Shown here one piece after another: positions 55,343 through 64,000 of a DNA stretch of 64,000 nt. This stretch comes from Candidatus Culexarchaeum yellowstonense (GTDB lineage: Archaea > Thermoproteota > Methanomethylicia > Culexarchaeales > Culexarchaeaceae), in the NCBI GenBank assembly GCA_024707015.1, contig JANGFR010000003.1, positions 124,001 to 188,000 on the forward strand, read 5' to 3'. Below the pieces are notes generated by a model. It saw only the letters and a list, made by a program, of their open reading frames with translations, was not told the DNA's origin and did no database searches. How positions within the stretch are numbered: position 1 is the first letter of the stretch; each line of letters starts with the position of its first letter. Made by a program: the position numbers and the translations under genes.

Positions 55343-57052
55343 GTGAAGGGGTCAAGAATACTCCTAACAATGCTGAGGGAGTATGATGTTGAATACGTCT
55401 TCGGATTACCAGGGGAAACAACACTACCACTATACGTTGAATGGCTGGAGTTTAAGGATGTGGGGCATGTGATGTTTAGGGATGAGAGGAATGCATGCTT
55501 CGCAACAGATGGATATGCTAGGGTATCATATAAGCCTGGAATATGCGAAGCTCCAAGTGCAGGGGCAGCCCACATACTACCAGCAATAGTTGAAGCATAT
55601 GCATCATCACTACCCATAATAGCCATAACCACAGACACACCACTACACTTGGAGAAGAGGAATATGCTAACTGGATTCAATCAAACAGCAATATTCAACG
55701 GAGTTACAAAGGAAACATTAACAGTGCTGAGAGCTCAAGACATACCATTCACAATTAGAAGAGCCTTCAGAATAGCCACATGCGGTAAACCTGGCCCAGT
55801 ACACATAAGAATACCAGTAAACGTATTGGAGGAAGATGCTGAAGTGTCAGATTTGTATGGTCAAAGGGGGTTTATAAGATATCCAGGGCAAAGATTCACA
55901 GCAGAAGAGGATATGGTTTTGAAAGCTGTGGAATTACTACTCTCCAGTGAAAAGCCAATAATAGTTTGTGGTCAAGGAGTATTATACTCACAAGCATGGG
56001 ATGAAATAATTGAATTGGCGGAACTCTTAAACGTACCAGTGGGGACAACAATTACGGGTAAGGGGAGCTTCCCAGAAGCACATCCACTATCCATAGGGGT
56101 TATTGGATCAAGAGGGGGGACAAGCTTCTCCAACGAAATCCTAAAGAATGCAGACCTAGTATTCTACGTGGGTTGCAACACAGACTATGCAGCCACAAAC
56201 TCATGGACCCTACCACCAAAAGATGTGAAGATCATACATTTAGATATAAGTGAAGCTGAAGTTGGAAACAATTTACGCACAGAAATCCCATTAATTGGAG
56301 ATGCGAAATCCACCCTAAAATTGATGATAAAAATTTTGAAGACAAAGATGATTAAGGGAGCTGCTAGGAGTGAATTGTTGGAGGAGTTGAGGGAGAGGAG
56401 GGCGAGGTTTGAGGAGGGGATAGCTCCAAACATAACATCCAACGAATACCCACCAAACCCAATAAGAATAATCAAAACACTGGAAAACATGCTACCAAAA
56501 GACTACATAATAACATGCGATGCAGGTGTAAGCGCAATATACACTGCCACATTCCTAAAGGTTAAGGAGGCTGGTAGGAGGATACTATTCAACTACTCAA
56601 TGGGAGCATTAGGGTATGCAGTGCCAGCAGCCATAGGAGCATACCTAGCTAAACCCAAATCAACAATAATAGCATTAACTGGAGATGGAAGCTTCGGATT
56701 CACAGTTGGAGAATACGAGACGCTGGCAAGATTGAATGCAAATGTGAAGATAATATTATTCAACAATCAAAGTTATGGTTGGATAAGAGCCTCCATACTA
56801 TTCAAATATGGACCAAAATACTTCGAAACAGAATTCAAAAACGTAGACTACGTGAAAATAGCAGAGGGATTCGGATTAAAAGCCTCAAGAATAGAGGATA
56901 CGAGGGAGATTGAGGGGAAATTGAGGGAACTATTAAAATCTGAAGGACCAATGCTACTGGAAATCCCAACACTACCAGAAGACAAACTCACACCACCAGT
57001 CCCCTCATGGGCTGAAGAAGCCAAGAAGATGGGGATAAGATTCACCTACTAA
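55343..57052 (+). CDS. thiamine pyrophosphate-dependent enzyme, acetolactate-synthase-like
   Basis: 569 residues in the three-domain TPP fold. The catalytic glutamate is in YVFGLPGETTLPLYVEW, the central domain follows, and the TPP motif is GDGSFGFTVGEYETLARLNANVKIILFNN. It could be an acetolactate synthase paralogue, a 2-oxoacid decarboxylase or an oxalyl/sulfo-type lyase. The operon with a dehydrogenase and an aldo/keto reductase argues against amino acid synthesis. Confidence 0.87.
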   Translation: MKGSRILLTMLREYDVEYVFGLPGETTLPLYVEWLEFKDVGHVMFRDERNACFATDGYARVSYKPGICEAPSAGAAHILPAIVEAYASSLPIIAITTDTPLHLEKRNMLTGFNQTAIFNGVTKETLTVLRAQDIPFTIRRAFRIATCGKPGPVHIRIPVNVLEEDAEVSDLYGQRGFIRYPGQRFTAEEDMVLKAVELLLSSEKPIIVCGQGVLYSQAWDEIIELAELLNVPVGTTITGKGSFPEAHPLSIGVIGSRGGTSFSNEILKNADLVFYVGCNTDYAATNSWTLPPKDVKIIHLDISEAEVGNNLRTEIPLIGDAKSTLKLMIKILKTKMIKGAARSELLEELRERRARFEEGIAPNITSNEYPPNPIRIIKTLENMLPKDYIITCDAGVSAIYTATFLKVKEAGRRILFNYSMGALGYAVPAAIGAYLAKPKSTIIALTGDGSFGFTVGEYETLARLNANVKIILFNNQSYGWIRASILFKYGPKYFETEFKNVDYVKIAEGFGLKASRIEDTREIEGKLRELLKSEGPMLLEIPTLPEDKLTPPVPSWAEEAKKMGIRFTY

Positions 57053-57107
57053 CCATAATGACATAGGGCGAAAGGCAGAAATACTGTATGGTGGCATAGG
57101 ATTCCAT

Positions 57108-57182
57108 GTGAAGCCCATAAAGATGTTATATGTGGGAGATTCAGGGGTTGTTGTAGGGCCAATAATATTTGAAAGCAGTTGA
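57108..57182 (+). pseudogene. remnant of a glutamine-amidotransferase-like gene
   Basis: KMLYVGDSGVVVGPIIFESS, then TGA, resembles the first strand and loop of class I glutamine-amidotransferase-like proteins (pfam07090 type) that often accompany carbohydrate operons. Further on (57190-57290) a neighbouring frame reads GLGKSVDGKLVMGMLKLLG, also protein-like. This 230-base spacer inside the operon therefore looks like a decayed gene. Confidence 0.35.
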
Positions 57183-57296
57183 GAGCTTTCAATTATGAAC
57201 TTAATGGCTTAGGGAAAAGTGTTGATGGAAAGCTGGTTATGGGAATGCTTAAATTGTTAGGCATTAATAATTTAACAATAAGGGATGCGTGGAAGA

Positions 57297-58157
57297 ATGG
57301 AGTATCGGGTATTGGGGAGAACTGGTTATAGGGTATCAGTATTAACTATAGGGGGATGCGGCCCTGGAGTTGCACCAAACGAGGGGGAAGCTGTGGAGGC
57401 TGTGGAAAATGCGATGAAGATGGGTATCAATATGGTTGATATTGCACCAAGCTATGGGGAAGCTGAATTGAGGCTTGGTGATTTGATAAGTAGGAATAGG
57501 GGTAAGCTAATAATTACTGAAAAGACTTTGAAGAGGAGTAGGGAGGGGGCGTGGAGTGAACTTAAACAATCTTTAGAAAGACTGAAAGCTGGATACTTTG
57601 AAGTTTATCAATTCCACTCAGTTAAAAGTTTAGAGGAACTCAACCAAATATTCTCAGAGAATGGGGCTATGAAAGCCTTTCTAGAAGCAAAGGATCAAGG
57701 TTTAATTAAACATATAGGCATTACATCCCATGATATGAGGATCATTCAAAAAGCACTGGAAATCTTCGACTTCGACACAATACTAATCCCAGTAACAGCA
57801 ATAAGTTTAATTCACCCAACCCCAGAAAACGACTTCAGACCCATACTAAAAATAGCGAGAGACAGAGACATAGGGGTCATAGCAATAAAAGCTGTGGCAA
57901 AGAGGAGATGGAAAACGGAAAGGAAGTATCAAACATGGTATGAACCATTCGAAGATGAAAAGGATATAGAAATGGGGGTTCATTTCACCCTATCACAAGA
58001 GGGGGTAACAACATATCCAATGGCCTGCGATATAAGATTATGGCCAAAAATAATTAAAGCAGGAGAAAGATTCAGAAAACTTTCAGAAGAAGAACAAGAA
58101 AGAATCGTAGAATACTTTAAGAGTAAAGGCGGATACCCCATATTCCCAGAACAATAA
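57297..58157 (+). CDS. aldo/keto reductase
   Basis: 286 residues, NADPH-dependent AKR. The Asp-Tyr-Lys-His set appears as DIAPSYG, ITEKTLKR and YQFHSVKS. ATG 57297 is the family start (MEYRVLGRTGYRVS); ATG 57285 lies in the same frame. It closes the presumed operon with the dehydrogenase and the TPP enzyme. Confidence 0.88.
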   Translation: MEYRVLGRTGYRVSVLTIGGCGPGVAPNEGEAVEAVENAMKMGINMVDIAPSYGEAELRLGDLISRNRGKLIITEKTLKRSREGAWSELKQSLERLKAGYFEVYQFHSVKSLEELNQIFSENGAMKAFLEAKDQGLIKHIGITSHDMRIIQKALEIFDFDTILIPVTAISLIHPTPENDFRPILKIARDRDIGVIAIKAVAKRRWKTERKYQTWYEPFEDEKDIEMGVHFTLSQEGVTTYPMACDIRLWPKIIKAGERFRKLSEEEQERIVEYFKSKGGYPIFPEQ

Positions 58158-58235
58158 ATGAAACAGAATCAACCAATTTAAACCAAAGCCAGTTAAATAA
58201 AATACTTAAATAATTGAAGTTACCTCCCATCATAA

Positions 58236-58643
58236 ATGTGGAAGAATTTGGATATTATCAAAATAATTTCTGAAAGGGTAAGTGTAATTGCGGAAAAATA
58301 TGGGATAGTCTACGCAATACTATTCGGCTCCATCGTGGAAGGTAGGTTCATTAAAGGTGAAAGCGATATTGACTTAGCAGTAAAGGTAGATAAATTGGAT
58401 AAGAGTGAGCTCTTCAACTTCCTGAAGAATTTTATAAGGGATATGGAAATGGACAACCTCGACGTTGTAGTGATAAACTTTGCCCCATTCAGCTTAAACT
58501 ATGAAATCCTAATGAGGGGGAAGGTTATCTTCTGCAAAGATGAACTATTCGAAGATAAGCTTAAAATCATAAAGTTGTATGATGATTGGCTCCACATCTC
58601 CAAAGCATTCCAAGAAAGGGAGCTAAGGAAAGTTATGGAATGA
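58236..58643 (+). CDS. MNT nucleotidyltransferase without HEPN partner
   Basis: A 135-residue MNT with ILFGSIVEGRFIKGESDIDLAV (GSx(n)DxD) and a VVVINFAPFSLNYEIL segment typical of the MNT branch that pairs with HepT/DUF86 toxins. The next 119 bases contain no HEPN frame, so the expected toxin is missing. It may be an orphan antitoxin. Confidence 0.82.
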   Translation: MWKNLDIIKIISERVSVIAEKYGIVYAILFGSIVEGRFIKGESDIDLAVKVDKLDKSELFNFLKNFIRDMEMDNLDVVVINFAPFSLNYEILMRGKVIFCKDELFEDKLKIIKLYDDWLHISKAFQERELRKVME

Positions 58644-58762
58644 AGCCAAACACGCTGAAAATATTGGTGGTATTATTTTTGTGTTATGCACTTCTGATTT
58701 TATCCATCTATAACTAAAGTATGAAGGACATCTCCATATTTTGCTGGAATTCCAATAGCATT

Positions 58763-60067
58763 TTAGTGTCTTTCTTGAACCAGTTTAGCAATGAAAACAT
58801 CACGTTCCCCTGCAGAAACTTGACCAGAAAAAGTGCCAGCAGTCCATCCAAGTACATATATGTTCCTTGAAGGATCTAAAGCTATTTGATAAATCCTATC
58901 AAATCTCGTTGTTCCGAATTGTTTGATCCATATTTGATTCCCATTTTCATCAAACTTAGCAATAAAAGCATCGCAATCTCCTGCAGAAGTCTGACCGGGA
59001 AAAGCGCCACCAGTATCTCCAGCTACATATACATTCCCTAAGGGATCTAAAGCTATCCAATAAGCCGCATCAGATGCCACTGTCCCGAACTGTTTGATCC
59101 ATACTTGATTACCATTTTTATCAAACTTTGCAATGAAAACATCAAAGTCCCCTGCAGAAACTTGACCAGGAAAAGTGCCGTTAGTCAACCCAGTTACATA
59201 TATATTCCTTAATTGATCTAAAGCTATACCAGCACCCCTCTCAGATCCCGTTGTTCCAAATTGTTTGACCCATATTTGATTACCATCATCATCAAACTTA
59301 GCAATAAAACAATCACGGCTTCCCGCAGAAACCTGATCAGGGAAGACACCATAAGTGCTTCCAAATACATATATATTTCTTAAGGGGTCTAAAGCGATCC
59401 CAAGAGCTTCATCAAATGCCGTTGTTCCGAATTGTTTGATCCATATTTGATTCCCATTTTCATCAAACTTAGCAATAAAAGCATCGCGATCTCCTGCAGA
59501 AGTCTGACCAAGGAAAACACCATCAGTCCATCCGACTACATATATATTTCTTAATTGGTCTAAAGCTATACTGATAGCTCTTTCCTCTCTTGCTGTTCCG
59601 AATTGTTTGATCCATACTTGATTACCATCCTTATCAAGCTTTGCAATAAAGGCATCACGCCCCCCTGCAGAAACTTGACCAGGAAAAGTGCCGTCGGTAT
59701 GACCACATATGTAGATGTTTCCTAATTGATCTAAAGTGATACCAATAGGCTTATCAAGTCCTGGCGTCCCGAACTGTTTGATCCATACTTGATTACCATT
59801 TTTATCAAACTTTGCAATGAAAACATCTTGGTCCCCTGCATAAACTTGACCAGGGAAGGTACCCTTAGTGCCGCCACATACATATATGTTTCCTACGTGG
59901 TCTAAAGTCATACCAATAGCCTCATCAAATTCTGCCGTTCCAAATTGCCTAAGCCAAGAGATTTCTGGAGCTTGAGTTAATGTAGTGGCTGATGCAACCG
60001 AGATTAGTGGTATACAAAGGATCATTAATATCATTAAGAGCCTGACGCCATTTTTCCCACTTATCAT
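58763..60067 (-). CDS. secreted beta-propeller protein with seven 57-residue repeats
   Basis: 434 residues. The signal peptide (1-27) ends VASA. Seven repeats follow (about 57 residues, pattern FGT-x4-D...GIALD-NIYVxGxTxGTFPGQVSAGxxDxFIAKFDxxGNQVWIKQ), the SBBP-type propeller. Seven blades form a complete propeller. Repeat units are very similar at DNA level: 58908-58996 and 59421-59509 differ at one base. It is probably exported; binding or adhesive roles are inferred. Confidence 0.85.
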   Translation of the reverse strand: MISGKNGVRLLMILMILCIPLISVASATTLTQAPEISWLRQFGTAEFDEAIGMTLDHVGNIYVCGGTKGTFPGQVYAGDQDVFIAKFDKNGNQVWIKQFGTPGLDKPIGITLDQLGNIYICGHTDGTFPGQVSAGGRDAFIAKLDKDGNQVWIKQFGTAREERAISIALDQLRNIYVVGWTDGVFLGQTSAGDRDAFIAKFDENGNQIWIKQFGTTAFDEALGIALDPLRNIYVFGSTYGVFPDQVSAGSRDCFIAKFDDDGNQIWVKQFGTTGSERGAGIALDQLRNIYVTGLTNGTFPGQVSAGDFDVFIAKFDKNGNQVWIKQFGTVASDAAYWIALDPLGNVYVAGDTGGAFPGQTSAGDCDAFIAKFDENGNQIWIKQFGTTRFDRIYQIALDPSRNIYVLGWTAGTFSGQVSAGERDVFIAKLVQERH

Positions 60068-60429
60068 TTTATTTTTCCACCTCCTCCAGGTGTTTTAATA
60101 CTAAACTTTATTTGTGAATTTTACATAAAAAATTTACTTTAATTTTGAAAAGTTTACATGAAGTTAGAAGGCTAAACCTCTCCCAACCAGCCTCTCTAAA
60201 ATACTTCAGTCTTTTAAGCAACATATTTTCATTGCTTTATCCTTAATAGAGCAAACCCCAACTGGAATAATGAGAAATTAATCCTACCTTTATCATCCAC
60301 CTTAGCCACACATGTCTGAAGAGTTCCTGTTTATGGGAATAATCCATTTCACATACTTTCCCTCGCTATCTACTTAGGAATCCCATGATTCTAAGTATAT
60401 GAGCTATTGTAATCTAATAAGTTCCCTCA
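60068..60429. other. intergenic region between the propeller gene and the CPBP frame
   Basis: AT-rich DNA. The first about 70 bases are the propeller promoter. A short protein-like stretch (ISHTFPRYLLRNPMILS, about 60349-60400, plus strand) could be the decayed 5' part of the CPBP gene. Nothing else is recognisable. Confidence 0.4.
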
Positions 60430-61017
60430 ATACAACTTAGGGTTAGGGAGTTTACTGGGAAACCGGTATACTACATATTCCTCCATGGACCATACCTATG
60501 GAGCATATATGACATAGCTTTCGCATATCTAGCATACATATTCCTTAAAAGTGAAGGTGAAGATGTTAGGAGGATTCTTGGTGGAGTACGGGATAAACCA
60601 TTACCATCAATACTCATAGCCATAGGATTAATTGCCATATCCATGACACTCAGCTACACACTATCAACATTGTTTGGAGGCAATAGTGGTGGAAACATCC
60701 TCAAAATGCTACCACCATTCACAACATTATACCTAGCCACCATAGGCTCAATAATTGCGGGGATCTGCGAAGAATTCACTTGGAGAGGATACATACTAAC
60801 GAGACTGGAGAAAATTGCAGGTAAAACTGTAATGGCAATCCTAATACAAGCAACCCTATTCGGCCTATACCACGGATTCACAATAAACGCAATATACACA
60901 ACAATCTTCGGAATAATAACAGGCACAATATACACAAAAACCAGAAGACTAATACCAATAATGATGGGACACTGGCTCCTCAACACCATAGGCTTCACAA
61001 TAACATACCTCACATAA
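60430..61017 (+). pseudogene. CPBP (CAAX-type) intramembrane protease lacking a start codon
   Basis: The plus frame is open from 60430 to TAA 61015-61017 and codes for 195 residues, including a conserved N-terminal transmembrane part. The ABI/CPBP motifs are intact: EEFTWRGYI (EExxxR), FGLYHGF (FxxxH) and HWLLNT (HxxxN). However, the first ATG is at 60643 (residue 72), and no ATG, GTG or TTG precedes it in this frame. Translation from 60643 would lose one or more helices. The true start was probably lost upstream by mutation. Confidence 0.55.
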
Positions 61018-61114
61018 AACCACAAACCCAAAATCCAAACTCTCCCTTTTCAAACCCCCATTTAGAATTCAAAAAGACAATAGCAAGTAATGTATGAAAT
61101 TATCTTGCGAAAGA

Positions 61115-64000
61115 CTTTCGATTCCCTTTATTGGGTTCTTGGGGATGCTTTGGGATGTATTCGACATATTGAGATATCTTTCAATTCCCTTTATTGGGTT
61201 CGTGGTTCCATATGATTTGCCTAGTGAAAACTTTTTGCAATTCTTTCAATTCCCTCTATTGGGTTCAGGAGAAAACTGAAGGTGCAATTCCAGAAGCCCC
61301 TGAAGTTCTTTCAATTCCCTCTATTGGGTTCATGAGTGTTAGTGTTGATAGTAAGGTTGGTGGTGCCGTTGTCTTTCAATTCCCTCTATTGGGTTCACCA
61401 GATTATCTATGCTTATGTGGAAATGCTTTATGGACTTCTTTCAATTCCCTCTATTGGGTTCGTTAAAGTATGAGTAACGAAAAAACACTTGTAGATGAAA
61501 TACTTTCAATTCCCTCTATTGGGTTCATGCATACGCTAAAACCGGTTGATGCCTATGGAAAAGCACTTTCAATTCCCTCTATTGGGTTCATTATAATATA
61601 ATATTAAGGTATAATATTAACCTAAACCACTTTCAATTCCCTCTATTGGGTTCGAGACGTGTTGAAGACCTACTTAGAGACATACATAGAGTTCCTTTCA
61701 ATTCCCTCTATTGGGTTCAAGTTGTTCCCAAAGTTTACGCTGAAGTTGTAGGTAAATATCTTTCAATTCCCTCTATTGGGTTCATTGGGGGGAAGTAAAT
61801 GAGTGATGATGTGGTTGATGATGCCTTTCAATTCCCTCTATTGGGTTCAAGCAATGGTATCAGAAAAGTAATGATCAATGGTTAGTAACTTTCAATTCCC
61901 TCTATTGGGTTCTTCCTACCACCACGCCACGGAACAAAAACCATCACTTTACTTTCAATTCCCTCTATTGGGTTCAGCTTGTCTTAGTAGTTATACCACT
62001 ACTCAAATTTCTAACCTTTCAATTCCCTCTATTGGGTTCATAATAAAAGATATTATGGTTGTGTAGATTATCCTTACTTTCAATTCCCTCTATTGGGTTC
62101 GAGGAAATAATGCAAGCGTTAAGCAATTGCATAAGCATAACTTTCAATTCCCTCTATTGGGTTCGTAGTTAAAGAGCTAGATTTTTCATTCGTAACAGTT
62201 GAACTTTCAATTCCCTCTATTGGGTTCAGACAAATTCAACGCACACAGCAAAGAAGCAAAAGCTTTTCTTTCAATTCCCTCTATTGGGTTCTTGATAAAC
62301 TGCATAGGGGGGAATGTCCAACACGAGACTTTCAATTCCCTCTATTGGGTTCATTGTCATGTCAGTTTACGATAAGCTTAAAGTAATGAAGGTCTTTCAA
62401 TTCCCTCTATTGGGTTCGTGAAGAAAATTTTGCGTTAGGATTCACGATCAACATTAATCTTTCAATTCCCTCTATTGGGTTCACTGTTAAAGCCAAGTGA
62501 AATTATGGAGGTCCTAAGCCTATCTTTCAATTCCCTCTATTGGGTTCGCTAAAGTGATATTGGTTTGGGGTAGAGACGAAACGGTTCACTTTCAATTCCC
62601 TCTATTGGGTTCCTTTAGCTATGATGTTGATGATCGTAGTTTAAAAGCAATCTTTCAATTCCCTCTATTGGGTTCCAGTTCCCCCCGCAGACCATAGGCA
62701 TTTCCGGTATTTCTTCTTTCAATTCCCTCTATTGGGTTCTTGCTTAAATCACTATAACCATACTCTACTCCATCATGTCTTTCAATTCCCTCTATTGGGT
62801 TCCATTCTTCTCTACTCCTAGCTTATCCTTCTTCGGCTTCACTCTTTCAATTCCCTCTATTGGGTTCAACACTATCCGAGTATATGGTGATTGACAAGAG
62901 CATGATTGCTTTCAATTCCCTCTATTGGGTTCTGAAGCATAGGTCACTATGTCCACAATACATGCAGTAGTACTTTCAATTCCCTCTATTGGGTTCGGAT
63001 GATGTGGGCGTTCATTTCCCAGCAACATCGTTTAGAACTTTCAATTCCCTCTATTGGGTTCAACGTATTTAAGCCATATTGTTTGTCCAGTTCCGCTTGA
63101 TCTTTCAATTCCCTCTATTGGGTTCCGTCACTCCTAATCTACATCGCCAAAAAGGGAAGTAAATACTTTCAATTCCCTCTATTGGGTTCGAAAGTTCAAG
63201 AGAGATCGTTCACTGCAAATGAATTGCTTTCAATTCCCTCTATTGGGTTCGTGGGAATAGCTTCATATTCACGTGACGTATCAATATCAGTCTTTCAATT
63301 CCCTCTATTGGGTTCCTCCAAACCCAATTGACCTTTCCATGCACCACACTTAATGCCTTTCAATTCCCTCTATTGGGTTCGAATCCCCTAGTGGGCTGGA
63401 TGTATTCCAGCCCCATTTCCTCTTTCAATTCCCTCTATTGGGTTCACAGTGATGGAAAACGTAAGAGGGTGCCTGCAGCCTACCACTTTCAATTCCCTCT
63501 ATTGGGTTCCAAGATAGGCGTCTGTGAGGGGGGAATAGACCCAATCTTTCAATTCCCTCTATTGGGTTCAGATTGGTCGCAATTACGCTTACCACATGTA
63601 TGTTGACGTCTTTCAATTCCCTCTATTGGGTTCGAGGAACTTTAACATACCTCCCTTGGCTGAACTGGTATACTACTTTCAATTCCCTCTATTGGGTTCT
63701 TAAACTTGCGTGATGCAATTACGATTGCGTTACGGACTTTCAATTCCCTCTATTGGGTTCTTCACATTGAATCTAGGAGCATAAGCGAGGTGAAGGAATA
63801 ACTTTCAATTCCCTCTATTGGGTTCTCACCCCCTTAACTCTCTCACTGCCTTCACTTTTAGCCCCTTTCAATTCCCTCTATTGGGTTCTACTGTTGACGA
63901 ATCAAAAATAGCGAAACTTGAAGAAGAACTTTCAATTCCCTCTATTGGGTTCCTAAGAGGGGGGAGGCTAAGAGGGTTGCTTTGAAAATTAGCTTTCAAT
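61115..64000 (-). CRISPR. CRISPR array, 45 complete repeats plus one cut by the window edge
   Basis: A 24-base repeat CTTTCAATTCCCTCTATTGGGTTC recurs every 60-66 bases, with spacers of 36-42 bases, from 61115 to the right edge. The first repeat differs at two positions and the second at one; the rest are essentially identical. On the minus strand the repeat ends ATTGAAAG, the 8-nt crRNA 5' tag of crenarchaeal type I-A/III systems, so crRNAs are most likely transcribed leftward. The degenerate repeats mark the old distal end at the left. The leader and newest spacers should lie beyond 64000. No cas gene is in the window. Confidence 0.97.

Noticed and set aside
1-61017. Stop-codon recoding (pyrrolysine or selenocysteine) to explain interrupted genes.
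   Set aside because: Lesions include TAA stops, frameshifts and missing starts; no single recoding rule fits.
63370-63400. tRNA T-arm-like text GGGTTCGAATCCCC.
   Set aside because: It is made by the end of a CRISPR repeat (GGGTTC) plus the next spacer; no acceptor or anticodon stem surrounds it.
61118-64000. Protein frames within the repeat array (for example repeated FQFPLLGS).
   Set aside because: They are translations of the CRISPR repeat.
1-64000. Insertion sequences, integrase or attachment sites, rRNA and tRNA genes.
   Set aside because: Looked for on both strands by motif; none found.

Overview
The window reads as a chromosomal segment of a thermophilic archaeon, probably Thermoproteota/TACK. 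This is inferred from AT-rich DNA with AGG/AGA arginine and ATA isoleucine codons, many GTG/TTG starts, TATA-box promoters with short or absent 5' UTRs, several VapBC and HEPN/MNT pairs, archaeal AAA ATPases, a thiolase+DUF35 pair, and a crenarchaeal-style CRISPR repeat. I cannot assign a genus. No rRNA, tRNA, insertion sequence or phage block is visible.

Layout. 0-6 kb: a broken amidase gene, a surface protein, IlvE, a two-subunit CoA-transferase, and a divergent thiolase-DUF35 operon. 6-11 kb: VapBC, a DGC-domain protein, HEPN/MNT, a rhomboid protease with an unlisted 51-residue membrane protein behind it, and an FTR1 iron permease with a perfect palindromic operator next to a frameshifted hemerythrin-like remnant. 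11-17 kb: a 1,968-residue cell-surface protein whose N-terminal domain keeps the complete zinc-ligand set of bacterial zinc-dependent phospholipase C. 17-29 kb: ProC, a two-subunit UxaA-family dehydratase, HEPN/MNT, an ECF S component, a DUF2400-like fusion, a YTH/EVE-like plus PD-(D/E)XK protein (candidate modification-dependent nuclease), a MOT1 transporter, VapBC and several decayed genes. 29-45 kb: a DUF3782-like coiled-coil nuclease, transporters (DASS, DHA2 MFS, ArsB), threonine synthase, two AAA ATPases, DUF362, a wHTH-MNT/HEPN pair, a candidate C/D box sRNA, a 41-residue Cys/His protein, and a bactofilin-like protein followed by a winged-helix regulator. 45-58 kb: HypF, an amidohydrolase, PfpI, an HDAC-like deacetylase, TauE, then a catabolic-looking group (DUF917, neutral-ceramidase-like, 2-hydroxyacid dehydrogenase, TPP enzyme, aldo/keto reductase). 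58-64 kb: an orphan MNT, a secreted seven-repeat beta-propeller, a CPBP protease lacking a start codon, and a CRISPR array of 45 complete repeats running off the right edge.

Two themes stand out. First, many single genes are decaying by point lesions (amidase, hemerythrin, cofE, an aspartic-protease-like gene, a CPBP protease and several unknowns), with no mobile element beside them. Second, several promoters carry clear palindromes (efeU, ECF S component, MFS exporter, the 40.6 kb ATPase, and a nested pair at 34.9 kb), so candidate regulons can be tested. Defence-related genes are spread along the window rather than gathered in one island: CRISPR, three HEPN/MNT pairs, one orphan MNT, two VapBC pairs and the YTH-like nuclease.
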